Part shown: positions 1-7,243 of the stretch, piece by piece | How positions within the stretch are numbered: position 1 is the stretch's first letter | Layout of the letters: each line of letters starts with the position of its first letter | Origin: Acidobacterium sp. | Lineage (GTDB): Bacteria > Acidobacteriota > Terriglobia > Terriglobales > Acidobacteriaceae | Length of the DNA stretch: 33,722 bases | Direction of reading: 5' to 3' | Assembly: GCA_027315385.1 (NCBI GenBank) | Contig: DAHUYD010000037.1 | Span: 1-33,722 of the forward strand | Program-made: the position numbers and the translations under genes | The notes under the pieces: generated by a model | What the model was told of the DNA's origin: nothing | Database searches by the model: none | Seen by the model: the letters and a program-made list of their open reading frames with translations, nothing else

Positions 1-348
1 ATGACACTGACGGAGAACCTCTTTGAAAACCTGCGGCTGGAGCTGCGTCGGGGCTGCCTCACGCTGGCTGTCCTGCTGCAACTCAGAGGGGAGCACTACG
101 GGTACACGCTGCGAAAGGCGCTGGCAGCACGCGGCATGGAGATTGACGAGAACACGCTGTATCCGCTGCTGCGGAGGCTTGAATCGCAGGGATTGCTGAC
201 GAGCGAATGGCGGGAAGAGGACAAGCGCAACAAGCGCTTTTACCGGCTTTCGGCGGAGGGCGCGCCAGTACTGGAGCTGCTGATCGCCGAGTGGCAGAGC
301 CTGAATGCGGCGATTGAAACGATCCGCCGCCAAGGCAAGGGGGAGTGA
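1..348 (+). CDS. PadR family transcriptional regulator
   Basis: 115 residues, the normal size for a short PadR protein. The winged-helix core is recognisable at residues 17-85: a tract with LTLAVLLQL, then HYGYTLRKAL, the family's NTLYPLLRRLESQGLL recognition-helix region, and a wing ending RFYRLSAEG. A short C-terminal helix would serve dimerisation. PadR proteins usually repress a neighbouring gene until a ligand or stress is sensed. Its stop overlaps the next start by one base (TGATG at 346-350), so it is translationally coupled to the membrane protein that follows, and that gene is its probable partner. The ATG is the first base of the window, so an upstream in-frame start cannot be excluded, but the protein looks complete. 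Confidence 0.9.
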   Translation: MTLTENLFENLRLELRRGCLTLAVLLQLRGEHYGYTLRKALAARGMEIDENTLYPLLRRLESQGLLTSEWREEDKRNKRFYRLSAEGAPVLELLIAEWQSLNAAIETIRRQGKGE

Positions 349-1376
349 TGGAAGCACTGGAGCGGTATCTGGAAGCGGTGGGACGGCATCTGCGCGTCGC
401 GCGGCGTGAGGACATTGTGGCCGAGTTGCGGGCGAACCTGGAAGCGCAGCTCGACGACAAGCAAGCGGAACTGGGGCGCCTCCTGACGGCAAAGGAGATG
501 GAGGACTGGCTGAAGCAATTGGGAGCACCGCTGCAGATGGCGGCGCGCTACCAGGCGCAGCGGTATCTCATCGGGCCCGAGATGTTTCCCATCTACTGGC
601 TGGTGATGGAGCGCGCGCTGGGCTGGGCGGCGATGATCTACGCGATTGTGAGCCTGGTGCTGCTCGCGACTGGGACGCCGAATGCACAGGCTGTAGTGGA
701 TGCGCTGGTGCGGCTGCCCGGAGTACTGCTGTGGGTGGCGGCGTGGGTGACGCTGATCTTTGCGCTGATCGAGTATGGCTCGGCGCGGGATCCACAGAAG
801 TGGCAGGGTCTGGCAGAACACGCGGCGAGTCTGCCAAAGATCGACCTTGCGCAACGAGAACGGGCCAGACAGCGTGGCAAGCGCAAGCGGACGTTTGCGC
901 ACGCGGTGGCGGAGGCGGTCTTTGGATTCCTGTTTCTGGTGTGGCTGCTGCTGATTCCGCAGAACCCCTGGCTGATGATGGGGCCGGGTGCGGCGCTGTG
1001 GCAGGCTTCACCCTATGCATTGGCGCCGGTGTGGGTAACGTTCTACTGGTGGGTGGTTGCGGCGCACGCGGTGCAACTTGCGTGGCTTTGCGTCGAGCTT
1101 GCGCGGGGAACGTGGCAGAAGAAACACGGGCTGCGGCATGCGGCGGTGAAGGCAATCGAGCTGATTCCCTTGAATGTATTGCTGTATGCGCCGGGCCGTG
1201 CGCTGCTGGTGCTGCGGAATCCGCTGCGAGATGGGGCACAACTGGGCGCGACGCTGAGTGGATGGAACGAGGGGATGCACAAAGCGATTCTGGTGATCGC
1301 AGTTCTGGTCGCGGCGCAGATTGTGTGGACACTGGTGGATCAGGTGTGGAGGCGCGGGAGGGATGGGGCGCGGTAG
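348..1376 (+). CDS. HAAS-like multi-pass membrane protein coupled to PadR
   Basis: 342 residues from ATG 348, which overlaps the PadR stop. The purine-rich tract AAGGGGGAG lies just upstream, and a GTG one codon earlier is the only rival start. The first ~75 residues are soluble and helical (ALERYLEAVGRHL, then DIVAELRANLEAQLDDK, then MEDWLKQLGAP). This resembles the N-terminal HAAS/DUF1700-type region of membrane proteins that pair with PadR regulators. About five hydrophobic segments follow, near residues 88-108, 124-148, 185-205, 225-250 and 308-330, separated by a basic loop near 165-185. The family's biochemical role is unknown to me. The gene pair suggests a membrane sensor or effector repressed by its PadR partner. 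Confidence 0.75.
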   Translation: MEALERYLEAVGRHLRVARREDIVAELRANLEAQLDDKQAELGRLLTAKEMEDWLKQLGAPLQMAARYQAQRYLIGPEMFPIYWLVMERALGWAAMIYAIVSLVLLATGTPNAQAVVDALVRLPGVLLWVAAWVTLIFALIEYGSARDPQKWQGLAEHAASLPKIDLAQRERARQRGKRKRTFAHAVAEAVFGFLFLVWLLLIPQNPWLMMGPGAALWQASPYALAPVWVTFYWWVVAAHAVQLAWLCVELARGTWQKKHGLRHAAVKAIELIPLNVLLYAPGRALLVLRNPLRDGAQLGATLSGWNEGMHKAILVIAVLVAAQIVWTLVDQVWRRGRDGAR

Positions 1377-1384
1377 CGCGCCCC
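1365..1384. terminator. Perfect hairpin between convergent genes
   Basis: GGGGCGCG (1365-1372), loop GTAG (1373-1376) and CGCGCCCC (1377-1384) form a perfect 8-bp GC-only stem. The loop contains the stop codon of the membrane protein. It lies 4 bases before the frr stop on the other strand. There is no T-tract on either side, so it is an atypical intrinsic terminator at best. A bidirectional transcription block or mRNA-end stabiliser is the likely role. Confidence 0.45.
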
Positions 1385-1388
1385 TGCG

Positions 1389-1976
1389 TCAGACCTGCAT
1401 GACTTCGGCTTCTTTTCTGCGGCTGAGTTCTTCCATGCGGCGAATCTCTTCGTCGGTCATCTTCTGGACTTCTTCGAGGGCGCGCTTTTCTTCGTCCTCG
1501 CTGATTTTTTTATCCTTCGCCATTTTCTTGAGGGCGTCGTTGCCGTCGCGGCGGACGTTGCGGACGGCGGTGCGATGCTCTTCAAGCACCTTGTTGATGT
1601 GCTTGCAGACGTCGCGGCGTCGCTCTTCGGTCATGGGCGGGATGGGGACGCGGATGACTTTGCCGTCGGACTGGGGGTTGAAGCCGAGGTCGGAGGTGCG
1701 AAGGGCCTTGTCGATTTCAGTGACGATGCTGGGGTCCCAGGGCTGGATGAGGATGAGTTGGGCCTCGGGTGCGGAGACCTGCGCGAGCTGGCTGATGGGC
1801 GTCGGGGTGCCGTAGTAGTCGACCTTGACCTGATCGAGCATGTGTACGCTGGCGCGGCCGGTGCGTGTGGAGGCCAGGTTGGCCTGGAAGCCGGCGACGG
1901 CCTGGTCCATGCGGCGCTTGAGGTCGCCCGAGAGTTCTTTGAGAGCCGGAATACCGGCCATTGCAGAGACTGCCAT
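1389..1976 (-). CDS. frr: Ribosome recycling factor
   Basis: Ribosome recycling factor, which with EF-G splits the post-termination ribosome in the cytoplasm. About 195 residues from ATG 1976, which has GAGGA eight bases upstream. An in-frame TTG at 2000 lacks a ribosome binding site, and an ATG at 1961 also lacks one. Family hallmarks are clear: a helix with LASTRTGRASVHMLDQVKVDYYGTP, then PISQLAQVSAPEAQLILIQPWD, then GKVIRVPIPPMTEERRRD and the closing helix with KKISEDEEKRALEEVQKMTDE. The usual length is 185, so a few extra N-terminal residues are present. The gene normally sits beside pyrH. Here it stands alone, downstream of a protease gene and separated from it by a hairpin. Confidence 0.96.
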   Translation of the reverse strand: MAVSAMAGIPALKELSGDLKRRMDQAVAGFQANLASTRTGRASVHMLDQVKVDYYGTPTPISQLAQVSAPEAQLILIQPWDPSIVTEIDKALRTSDLGFNPQSDGKVIRVPIPPMTEERRRDVCKHINKVLEEHRTAVRNVRRDGNDALKKMAKDKKISEDEEKRALEEVQKMTDEEIRRMEELSRRKEAEVMQV

Positions 1977-2100
1977 AGAGTTCGTCCTCGCTTGTGCCAA
2001 GTTGCCAACGGCTATTTTACAGAATTTACCGCGGATCGACTGTGCGCGAGCGCTGGGGCGGGAAACGGCTGTCGAGGAGAGACGCGCGGGGAGGAACAGA

Positions 2101-2124
2101 GGCTCTTCCCTTGCGGGAAGAGCC
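2101..2124 (-). terminator. Intrinsic-terminator-like hairpin after the subtilase
   Basis: GGCTCTTCCC (2101-2110), four-base loop, GGGAAGAGCC (2115-2124): a perfect 10-bp stem. On the minus strand the loop reads GCAA, a stable GNRA tetraloop. It starts 17 bases after the subtilase stop and is followed on that strand by the pyrimidine-rich TCTGTTCCTCCCC rather than a pure T-run. It probably ends transcription of the protease gene before frr. Confidence 0.65.
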
Positions 2125-2141
2125 AGGCCGGTGAACAGGCC

Positions 2142-3491
2142 CTAGTTGTCGCTGCTGCTTGCGGCGGCAGCGGCCTGGAGGGCCTGGTTGATGTCGAGGC
2201 GGCCATTGCCAATGAGGTCGGAGACGGAGACGGCGTGGGAGAGATTGTCCTTCATGTTTCCGAAGTCAGTCTGCGCCAGGAGCTGGTAAAGGAGCGCGGT
2301 GGCGCCGGTGACGAAGGGAGTGCTGAAAGAGGTACCGGAGACCTGGGCGTAGTTATTGCCGGGATAGGTGGTGATGATGTTCTCACCGGGCGCGCCGAGG
2401 AAGACGCCGTCGCCGTAGTTGGTGAATTTGCTGACCGTGTCCTGGAGCGAAGTGGAGGCGATGCCCATGACCTTGTCGAGGTTGGCGGGATTGGGCACCT
2501 GCGCGGCACCGGAGTTGCCGGCGGCGGCGATGCAGATGGAACCGGCGTTGTGGGCGTACTGGACGGCGTCGTTGAGTTCCTCAGAGGGCTGGAGAAGCGT
2601 GAAGCTCATGTTGATGATTTGCGCGCCGTGGTCCGCGGCGTAGTAGATGGCGCGGAGGATGTCAGAGAGCTGGGCGGTGCCGGCGGCGGTGAAGGCCTTG
2701 AGGGGCATGATTTTTGCGGTGGGGGCGACGAGGTGAATGACGCCGGCGACCATGGTGCCGTGGCCGAACTCGGCGGGGATCTGTCCGTCGAGGATGACTC
2801 CTGTGGACTGATCGAGAATCACGCCGGTGGATTGATCAAGGATGACGCCGGTGGACTGATTGAGGAGCGCGATGTCGGATTTGGATGCGGGGCTGGGATT
2901 GGAGGCCTGGAGAGCGCTCTGCGCGTTGGGGCCGAGTTCGCTCCAGTCGCTGGCCATGCCGGGGGTGTTGTGGATGAAGTCATAGCCGGAGACGAGGGAA
3001 GGCGCGAGGACGGTGCTGGTGGGGTCGACGCCGGTGTCAATGACGGCGACGGTGCCTGCGCCGGTGACTTGAAAGGCAGTCTGGGCGGTCCAGAGGTTGA
3101 CGATCTGTGCAGCAGGCTGCGTGAGGTAGCTGGCGAGCACGCTGGTGCCGGCGTAGGTGGTGGCGGTGGGGGGCGGAAGCTGATCGAGGATGACGCCGGT
3201 GGATTGTGTGAGTTCGGGCACGGCGGTGGGCTGGTCGGGCTCGATGTCGGTGACGTCGGTGTCAGAGCTGACGTCGGACTCGACCTGCGCAACGGGCACA
3301 CTGGCGGAGCCGGTGACGAGGTAGACAGAATCGGCGGTGTCAAGGGGCCGGACGACGGCGAGGTTGTGCCGCGCGGCAATGGTGGTGACGCTTGCAGTGG
3401 CAGCGGGGCGGAGGATGAAGGCTGTCTGCGCCTTTGCGGCAGAACCGAGTGCGAGTGCGATGAGGACGGCGGATAGCGTGGAAGACTTCAT
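2142..3491 (-). CDS. Secreted subtilisin-family (S8) protease with QSTGVILD repeats
   Basis: 449 residues from ATG 3491, with GAGGAG seven bases upstream; an in-frame ATG at 3533 has no such site. Residues 1-21 are a signal peptide (hydrophobic SAVLIALALG, then AKA before Gln). A prodomain-like region follows, then the S8 catalytic domain: Asp152 in VIDTGVD, His244 in FGHGTMVAG, oxyanion Asn326 in AAAGNSG, Ser388 in SGTSFSTPF. The catalytic set is complete, so it should be active in the periplasm or outside the cell. The octapeptide QSTGVILD occurs once in the prodomain region (96-103) and three times in tandem (212-235) between the catalytic Asp and His, an unusual place for an insertion. 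The C-terminus is Ala/Ser-rich with no evident anchor. It lies 93 bases after the anti-sigma-like gene, same strand. Confidence 0.93.
   Translation of the reverse strand: MKSSTLSAVLIALALGSAAKAQTAFILRPAATASVTTIAARHNLAVVRPLDTADSVYLVTGSASVPVAQVESDVSSDTDVTDIEPDQPTAVPELTQSTGVILDQLPPPTATTYAGTSVLASYLTQPAAQIVNLWTAQTAFQVTGAGTVAVIDTGVDPTSTVLAPSLVSGYDFIHNTPGMASDWSELGPNAQSALQASNPSPASKSDIALLNQSTGVILDQSTGVILDQSTGVILDGQIPAEFGHGTMVAGVIHLVAPTAKIMPLKAFTAAGTAQLSDILRAIYYAADHGAQIINMSFTLLQPSEELNDAVQYAHNAGSICIAAAGNSGAAQVPNPANLDKVMGIASTSLQDTVSKFTNYGDGVFLGAPGENIITTYPGNNYAQVSGTSFSTPFVTGATALLYQLLAQTDFGNMKDNLSHAVSVSDLIGNGRLDINQALQAAAAASSSDN
2787..2858 (-). repeat. Three tandem 24-nt units encoding QSTGVILD
   Basis: Units at 2835-2858, 2811-2834 and 2787-2810 each encode QSTGVILD (protein residues 212-235). 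Seven of the eight codons vary at the third base among the units and the distant fourth copy (CAG/CAA, ACC/ACA, GGC/GGA, GTC/GTG, ATC/ATT, CTT/CTC, GAT/GAC); the Ser codon is TCC in all. No difference changes an amino acid. The copies are therefore old relative to their divergence and look selected as peptide. Confidence 0.95.
3183..3206 (-). repeat. Fourth, isolated QSTGVILD copy
   Basis: A single 24-nt unit encodes QSTGVILD at residues 96-103, near the end of the presumed prodomain and about 50 residues before the catalytic Asp. It is followed by Gln, as are the first two tandem units. It differs from the tandem copies only by synonymous third bases. Confidence 0.93.
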
Positions 3492-3584
3492 GAGAAACTC
3501 CTCAGAATGAAGGGCTGCGAAGGCTGGGGACAAGCCATTTGCAGCGCAGGGAACAAGTAGAGGCCCTGTTTTGCGGCGGCAGCT

Positions 3585-4184
3585 CTATGGCTGCGTTTCA
3601 CCGTTGGGGTTGACACCAAGTTGCAGGCAGAGGGAGCTCTGCGGGAGGTACTTGAGGGTGAACTCTCCGAACTGGTTGGAGACAGTGCTGGCGATGATCT
3701 GATCGTTGGACACGAGGGTGACGGGCATGTGAGCGACCTGCCGGTCAGAGTCGGACGCGTGGTGGATCTGGCCGATCATGGAGACGGCGGGGGTGGTGCG
3801 CTCGTGTTCGAGGCGAAGGTCGATGGCGAATCCGTCGGCGTCGTAGAGGAGGTGACGCACGTCGAGGCGCTGCTCAGAGCGGACGCCCTGGAGTGCGGGC
3901 TGATGGAAGCTGTCAAAGACGAGCCGGGCGAGGATGCCGCGATGGACCTGAATCTGATCGAGGCCGCGCAGGGCAAAGATGGCGCGGGCGTTGTGAACGA
4001 CCTGGGCGGGAACATCGGATGTGCGCTCAAGAGCGGCTGCGGCGAGGGTTTTGGTGAGCCAGGCAGCGGTGGCGTTGCAGGTCGCGCACTGCTGGCGATG
4101 CGATTCCAAGGCAATGTTGCGGTCTCGATCGGCAAATCCGCGAAGATGATCGAGCCACTCGGTGATGTCGTAGTGTCTTTGCAC
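3585..4184 (-). CDS. Soluble zinc-binding anti-sigma-like protein with a beta-sandwich C-terminus
   Basis: 199 residues from GTG 4184, with AGAGG eight bases upstream. Residues 1-45 resemble the zf-HC2/ZAS anti-sigma domain: a helix ending LDHLRG, then H-x3-C-x2-C (HRQQCATC), then a hydrophobic helix NATAAWLTKTLAAAAL. I see no transmembrane segment, unlike most such anti-sigmas. Residues ~145-195 (GQIHHAS, MPVTLVSNDQIIASTVSNQFGEFTL, then LQLGV) look like a carboxypeptidase-regulatory-like beta-sandwich. It lies on the same strand as the ECF sigma factor but with the TPR-CHAT gene between them, so pairing with that sigma factor is inferred. A full-consensus ZAS would have an additional upstream His, which I cannot place with certainty. 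Confidence 0.7.
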   Translation of the reverse strand: MQRHYDITEWLDHLRGFADRDRNIALESHRQQCATCNATAAWLTKTLAAAALERTSDVPAQVVHNARAIFALRGLDQIQVHRGILARLVFDSFHQPALQGVRSEQRLDVRHLLYDADGFAIDLRLEHERTTPAVSMIGQIHHASDSDRQVAHMPVTLVSNDQIIASTVSNQFGEFTLKYLPQSSLCLQLGVNPNGETQP

Positions 4185-4220
4185 TTTCTACACCTCTTGG
4201 CAAGGATAGGTCCGTTGGAA

Positions 4221-4251
4221 CCGTTCTCCTCCATATAGAGCTAGGGAACGG
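4221..4251. promoter_or_regulatory. Imperfect dyad in the leader of the anti-sigma-like gene
   Basis: CCGTTC (4221-4226) and GAACGG (4246-4251) are exact inverted arms 19 bases apart, with extra partial pairing inside. The dyad lies just downstream of the predicted transcription start (about 4256, minus strand). It could be an operator or a leader stem. No family of DNA-binding protein can be assigned. Confidence 0.25.
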
Positions 4252-4263
4252 CGGCGGGGAATA

Positions 4264-4292
4264 AATATAGGGATCCTGAAAAAAACTGTCAG
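4264..4292 (-). promoter_or_regulatory. Sigma70-type promoter for the anti-sigma-like gene
   Basis: On the minus strand CTGACA (4292-4287), a 17-base spacer and TATATT (4269-4264) match the -35/-10 consensus at 5 of 6 positions each. The -35 box overlaps the TPR-CHAT stop codon. The predicted start near 4256 gives a leader of about 70 bases. It would let the anti-sigma-like gene, and perhaps the subtilase, be made independently of the upstream sigma-CHAT operon. Confidence 0.55.
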
Positions 4293-7243
4293 AATTTCGC
4301 TTTCTGGTCGCTTTCCGGCGTGGCGGCCAGGGGCATGACGGGGCTTTCCGCATCTCCGATGAGGACGAACGGCGCCCAGAAGGCGGGGTCAGGGTGCGCG
4401 GCGCGGATGGAGAGCATGGTGTTGCGCAGGGCGGCGGAGATGGACGGAGCCAGCATGAGCTCGCGGTAGAAGGATTTCATGAAGAGGGCGGTGACGGCGT
4501 CATTGACGTCCCAGAGGGAGACGAGGACGGCCTGGGCGCCGGCGTAGAGGAGTCCGCGGACGAGGCCGAGGATTTCATCGCCGCCGACGATGGCGTTGAG
4601 GCCGGTGCCGCAACCGCTGAGGGCGACGAGACGGGCGGAGAGACGGAGGCTGTAGAAATCGACGGGGTGGAGGTCGGTGTCGCCGAGCCGGATGGAGGAG
4701 AACATGGGGTTGTCGCGGCGGAAGAGGCCGTGGGTGGCGATGTGAATAAAGCGGCTCTGAGGGCCGGTCTGCCATAGGATGTCGCGGGTGGCGGTGCTGC
4801 CGAGGAAGAGGCGCGCGTCGGGGAGCGACTCGGCGACGGCGGCTGCCTCTTCGCGGATGGAGGGCGCGACGGCATCGGGGATGCCGAGGACGAGGGCGCG
4901 GCTGGAGTTGGCGGGCTGGGTCTTTCGGCACCAGGTGTAGACGCTGGCGCTGGGGGCGTAGGAGATGGTGAAGCGGTCAATGAGCGCGACGGGGGCATCG
5001 GGGGCGGAGCGATCGAGCAGGGCGTGGAAGGGCAGGGCGTGGAGACATGCGTGGGGAATGAGGATGAGGTGGTCGACGGTGGGAGGCAGATCGAGGGGCG
5101 CGATGAGGGCGGCATGGAGATCGGCGAGGTGCTGCGCGGTGGCGGCCTGCATGGCGCGCTGGAAGCGGCGCAGGTGGAGGGAGCCGAGCTCGTAGCGCGA
5201 GAGCTGGAACTGGAGGAGGCTGAGCGAGGGGCTGACCTTTTCGAGCGGGCAGAGGGGAACGACGCGCATCTTTCCGCGATGGAGCAGGGCGGCGTGGAGG
5301 AGGTCATTGCATTCGAAGTACTCGACGATGGCGGCGTTGGGGGCAAGGCTATCGAGGACCTGAGAGAGGGAAAGTGCGCCGGCGCTGAGCAGTGGCGAGA
5401 GGCGGCTGTGCTGGACAGGGGGCAGGCCGCGGGCGAGGGCAAGCTGGCGCTCATATTCGCCTGACTGCTCGCGATATTGGCGGATGCGGTCGACGGAGTC
5501 GCGTTCCGCGCGGAAGTCTGCGCGGACAGCCTGGCGATAGGTCATGGTCATGCGCAGGCGGAGGTCCTCGATGCGAAGGTCTTCAGGGAGGGTTTCAGCG
5601 CCCTGGGTGCGGAGGACCTGGGTGCCGAGGCTGATGAGATCGGCGAGGGAGCGGGATTTGGCGCGTTCGATGAAGGAGAAGACGGTCTCGTAGCGGGTCT
5701 CGGGCGGCTCGAATTGGAGGGCGAGCGCGGTGAGGCGGCGATAGATGGAGAGCTTGTCTTTGAGGAAGCCGATGCGGAAGGCTTCGCCGAGGATCTGGCT
5801 GCGGAGGTCTTCAAGGATGAGATTGGCGCGCTGGAGGCTGGCATAGGCGAGGGCGGTGAGGCCGAGGGTCTCCTGCCCGGCGCTGAGGACAGCGACGGCG
5901 TGGAACTCGATGGCGGGAGCGGGCGCGGTCTTGAGGCGCTGGAGTGCGCGCTGGCAGTAGAGGACAGCACGGGCGGGCCGGTTCTGTTCGAGGGCGATGC
6001 GTGCGAGGAGGATTTTGGCGAGGGCGGCCTTGGTCTGCAGGTTTGTGGGGATGAAGTTGCGGAGCGCGAGGCGCGCCAGGCGCGCGGCCTGATCGAGCCG
6101 GCCTTCTTCATGGAGGACGAGGGAGCGGTAAAAGTCGATGAGTCCGGGCCAGACATGATTGGATTCGGCGACGAAGATGGAGCGGGCCTGGGCGAAGAGG
6201 CTGAGGGCTTTGCGATGGTCGCCGATCTGGCTGGCGGCGATGGCGGAAAAGGCGATGGCCTTGGCCTTCTCGTAATTCATGGAGATGGCGTCAAAGCCCT
6301 TGTAGGCAGCCTCGGCGAGCTGCGCGCCTTCCTGCGACATGTTGAGCTCGAGATAGAGCTCGGCGAGGTCGAGATCGCAGAGGGCGAGATGGTAGCGATT
6401 GTTGAGGCGAGCGCAGAGCTGGCGGGCGGTCTGATAGAGCGCGATAGCTCGGGTGTATTCGCCGCGGAGGAAATGGAGATAGGCAACGTTGTAATCGGCC
6501 TCGGCGACGAGCAGCGGGAAGCCGTTGGCCTCGCAGGTTTCGCGGGCCTGGCGGTAGGTTTCCGCGGCGAGGTCGAAGTTGTTCATGGTGGTGTGGCAGA
6601 CGGCCATGTTGCGCAGCAGGACGGCGAGATCCTGCACGTCAGAAGAGGCTTCAATCTGCGGACGCGCGGACTGATAGAGGGTGAGCGCCTCACTGAGGCG
6701 GTCCTGGCGGTAGTAGGCATTGGCGAGATTGACGTCGAGCCGGGCGACGCGCAGCAGGTCATGGTGCGCGAGGAAGACGGCGCGCGCGGCGTGGGCCTGG
6801 GCGTAGGCTTCGTCGTAATGGCCGAGGTAGGCGAGGGGCTGAATCTGGTTCATGCGGGCACGGGCGGCCTGGATTTCGTCGCCAAGAGCTTCAAAGAGGG
6901 CGACGGCACTGCGATGGTGATGGAGCGCGGTGGGATGGTCGCCGGTAAGGAAGGCGACATGGCCCTGGGCGCGATGGGCGACGGCGCGGGATGGCTGGTG
7001 GTGGAGCGCGTCCGCGACGTGCGCGGCGGCGTGGGCGAGGCGGCCGGCGGCGCGGAGGTCGATGCGGGCGAAGGTGACGACGCCCTGGTAGAGCGCGTCG
7101 ACGAGCTCGACAGAGAAATCGGCGTGCTGCGCGGCGAGGGTGGCGATGCGGCGGGCTTCATCCTGCTCCTCAGCGAGTGCGGCAAGCCAGGGAAATCTAG
7201 ATGCGGCATCGGCGAGCGGCGCGGGCGAGGCTGGAGCGCTCAT
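4289..7243 (-). CDS. TPR-CHAT domain protein (caspase-like)
   Basis: 984 residues. The start ATG overlaps the ECF sigma stop (ATGA, 7243-7240). Residues ~60-480 are helical tetratricopeptide-like repeats (for example ALTLYQSARPQIEASSD, NFDLAAETYRQARETCEANG, EYTRAIALYQTARQLC). A charged helical linker spans ~490-620. Residues ~640-965 form a CHAT domain, a clan CD (caspase/separase-like) peptidase fold. The catalytic dyad is intact: His838 in HIATHGLF and Cys878 in LSGCGTG, followed by GDEILGLVRGLLYAGAQAVLVSLWDV, typical of the family. No signal peptide or membrane segment is seen, so it should be cytoplasmic. TPR-CHAT proteins are usually proteases switched on through their TPR partner-binding region. 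Coupling to a sigma factor suggests a role in controlling it, or being induced by it; this is inference. Confidence 0.92.
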   Translation of the reverse strand: MSAPASPAPLADAASRFPWLAALAEEQDEARRIATLAAQHADFSVELVDALYQGVVTFARIDLRAAGRLAHAAAHVADALHHQPSRAVAHRAQGHVAFLTGDHPTALHHHRSAVALFEALGDEIQAARARMNQIQPLAYLGHYDEAYAQAHAARAVFLAHHDLLRVARLDVNLANAYYRQDRLSEALTLYQSARPQIEASSDVQDLAVLLRNMAVCHTTMNNFDLAAETYRQARETCEANGFPLLVAEADYNVAYLHFLRGEYTRAIALYQTARQLCARLNNRYHLALCDLDLAELYLELNMSQEGAQLAEAAYKGFDAISMNYEKAKAIAFSAIAASQIGDHRKALSLFAQARSIFVAESNHVWPGLIDFYRSLVLHEEGRLDQAARLARLALRNFIPTNLQTKAALAKILLARIALEQNRPARAVLYCQRALQRLKTAPAPAIEFHAVAVLSAGQETLGLTALAYASLQRANLILEDLRSQILGEAFRIGFLKDKLSIYRRLTALALQFEPPETRYETVFSFIERAKSRSLADLISLGTQVLRTQGAETLPEDLRIEDLRLRMTMTYRQAVRADFRAERDSVDRIRQYREQSGEYERQLALARGLPPVQHSRLSPLLSAGALSLSQVLDSLAPNAAIVEYFECNDLLHAALLHRGKMRVVPLCPLEKVSPSLSLLQFQLSRYELGSLHLRRFQRAMQAATAQHLADLHAALIAPLDLPPTVDHLILIPHACLHALPFHALLDRSAPDAPVALIDRFTISYAPSASVYTWCRKTQPANSSRALVLGIPDAVAPSIREEAAAVAESLPDARLFLGSTATRDILWQTGPQSRFIHIATHGLFRRDNPMFSSIRLGDTDLHPVDFYSLRLSARLVALSGCGTGLNAIVGGDEILGLVRGLLYAGAQAVLVSLWDVNDAVTALFMKSFYRELMLAPSISAALRNTMLSIRAAHPDPAFWAPFVLIGDAESPVMPLAATPESDQKAKF

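Noticed and set aside
2787-2858. The 24-base tandem repeat as a CRISPR or satellite array
   Set aside because: The units are contiguous without spacers, in frame, and differ only at synonymous positions; it is protein-coding.
1575-3476. Plus-strand open frame of 633 codons opposite frr and the subtilase
   Set aside because: It is Gly/Asp/Glu/Val-rich, has no recognisable domain and lies opposite two genes with clear motifs. High-GC DNA gives such antisense frames.
3492-3584. ECF-type promoter before the subtilase
   Set aside because: I looked for an AAC-type -35 with a GTC-type -10 at about 16-17 bases and found no convincing pair.
3776-4234. Alternative start at 4234 before the anti-sigma-like gene (MEENGSNGP...)
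   Set aside because: It is in a different frame that runs into Ser/Pro-rich nonsense; the GTG at 4184 has the binding site and the Hx3Cx2C motif.
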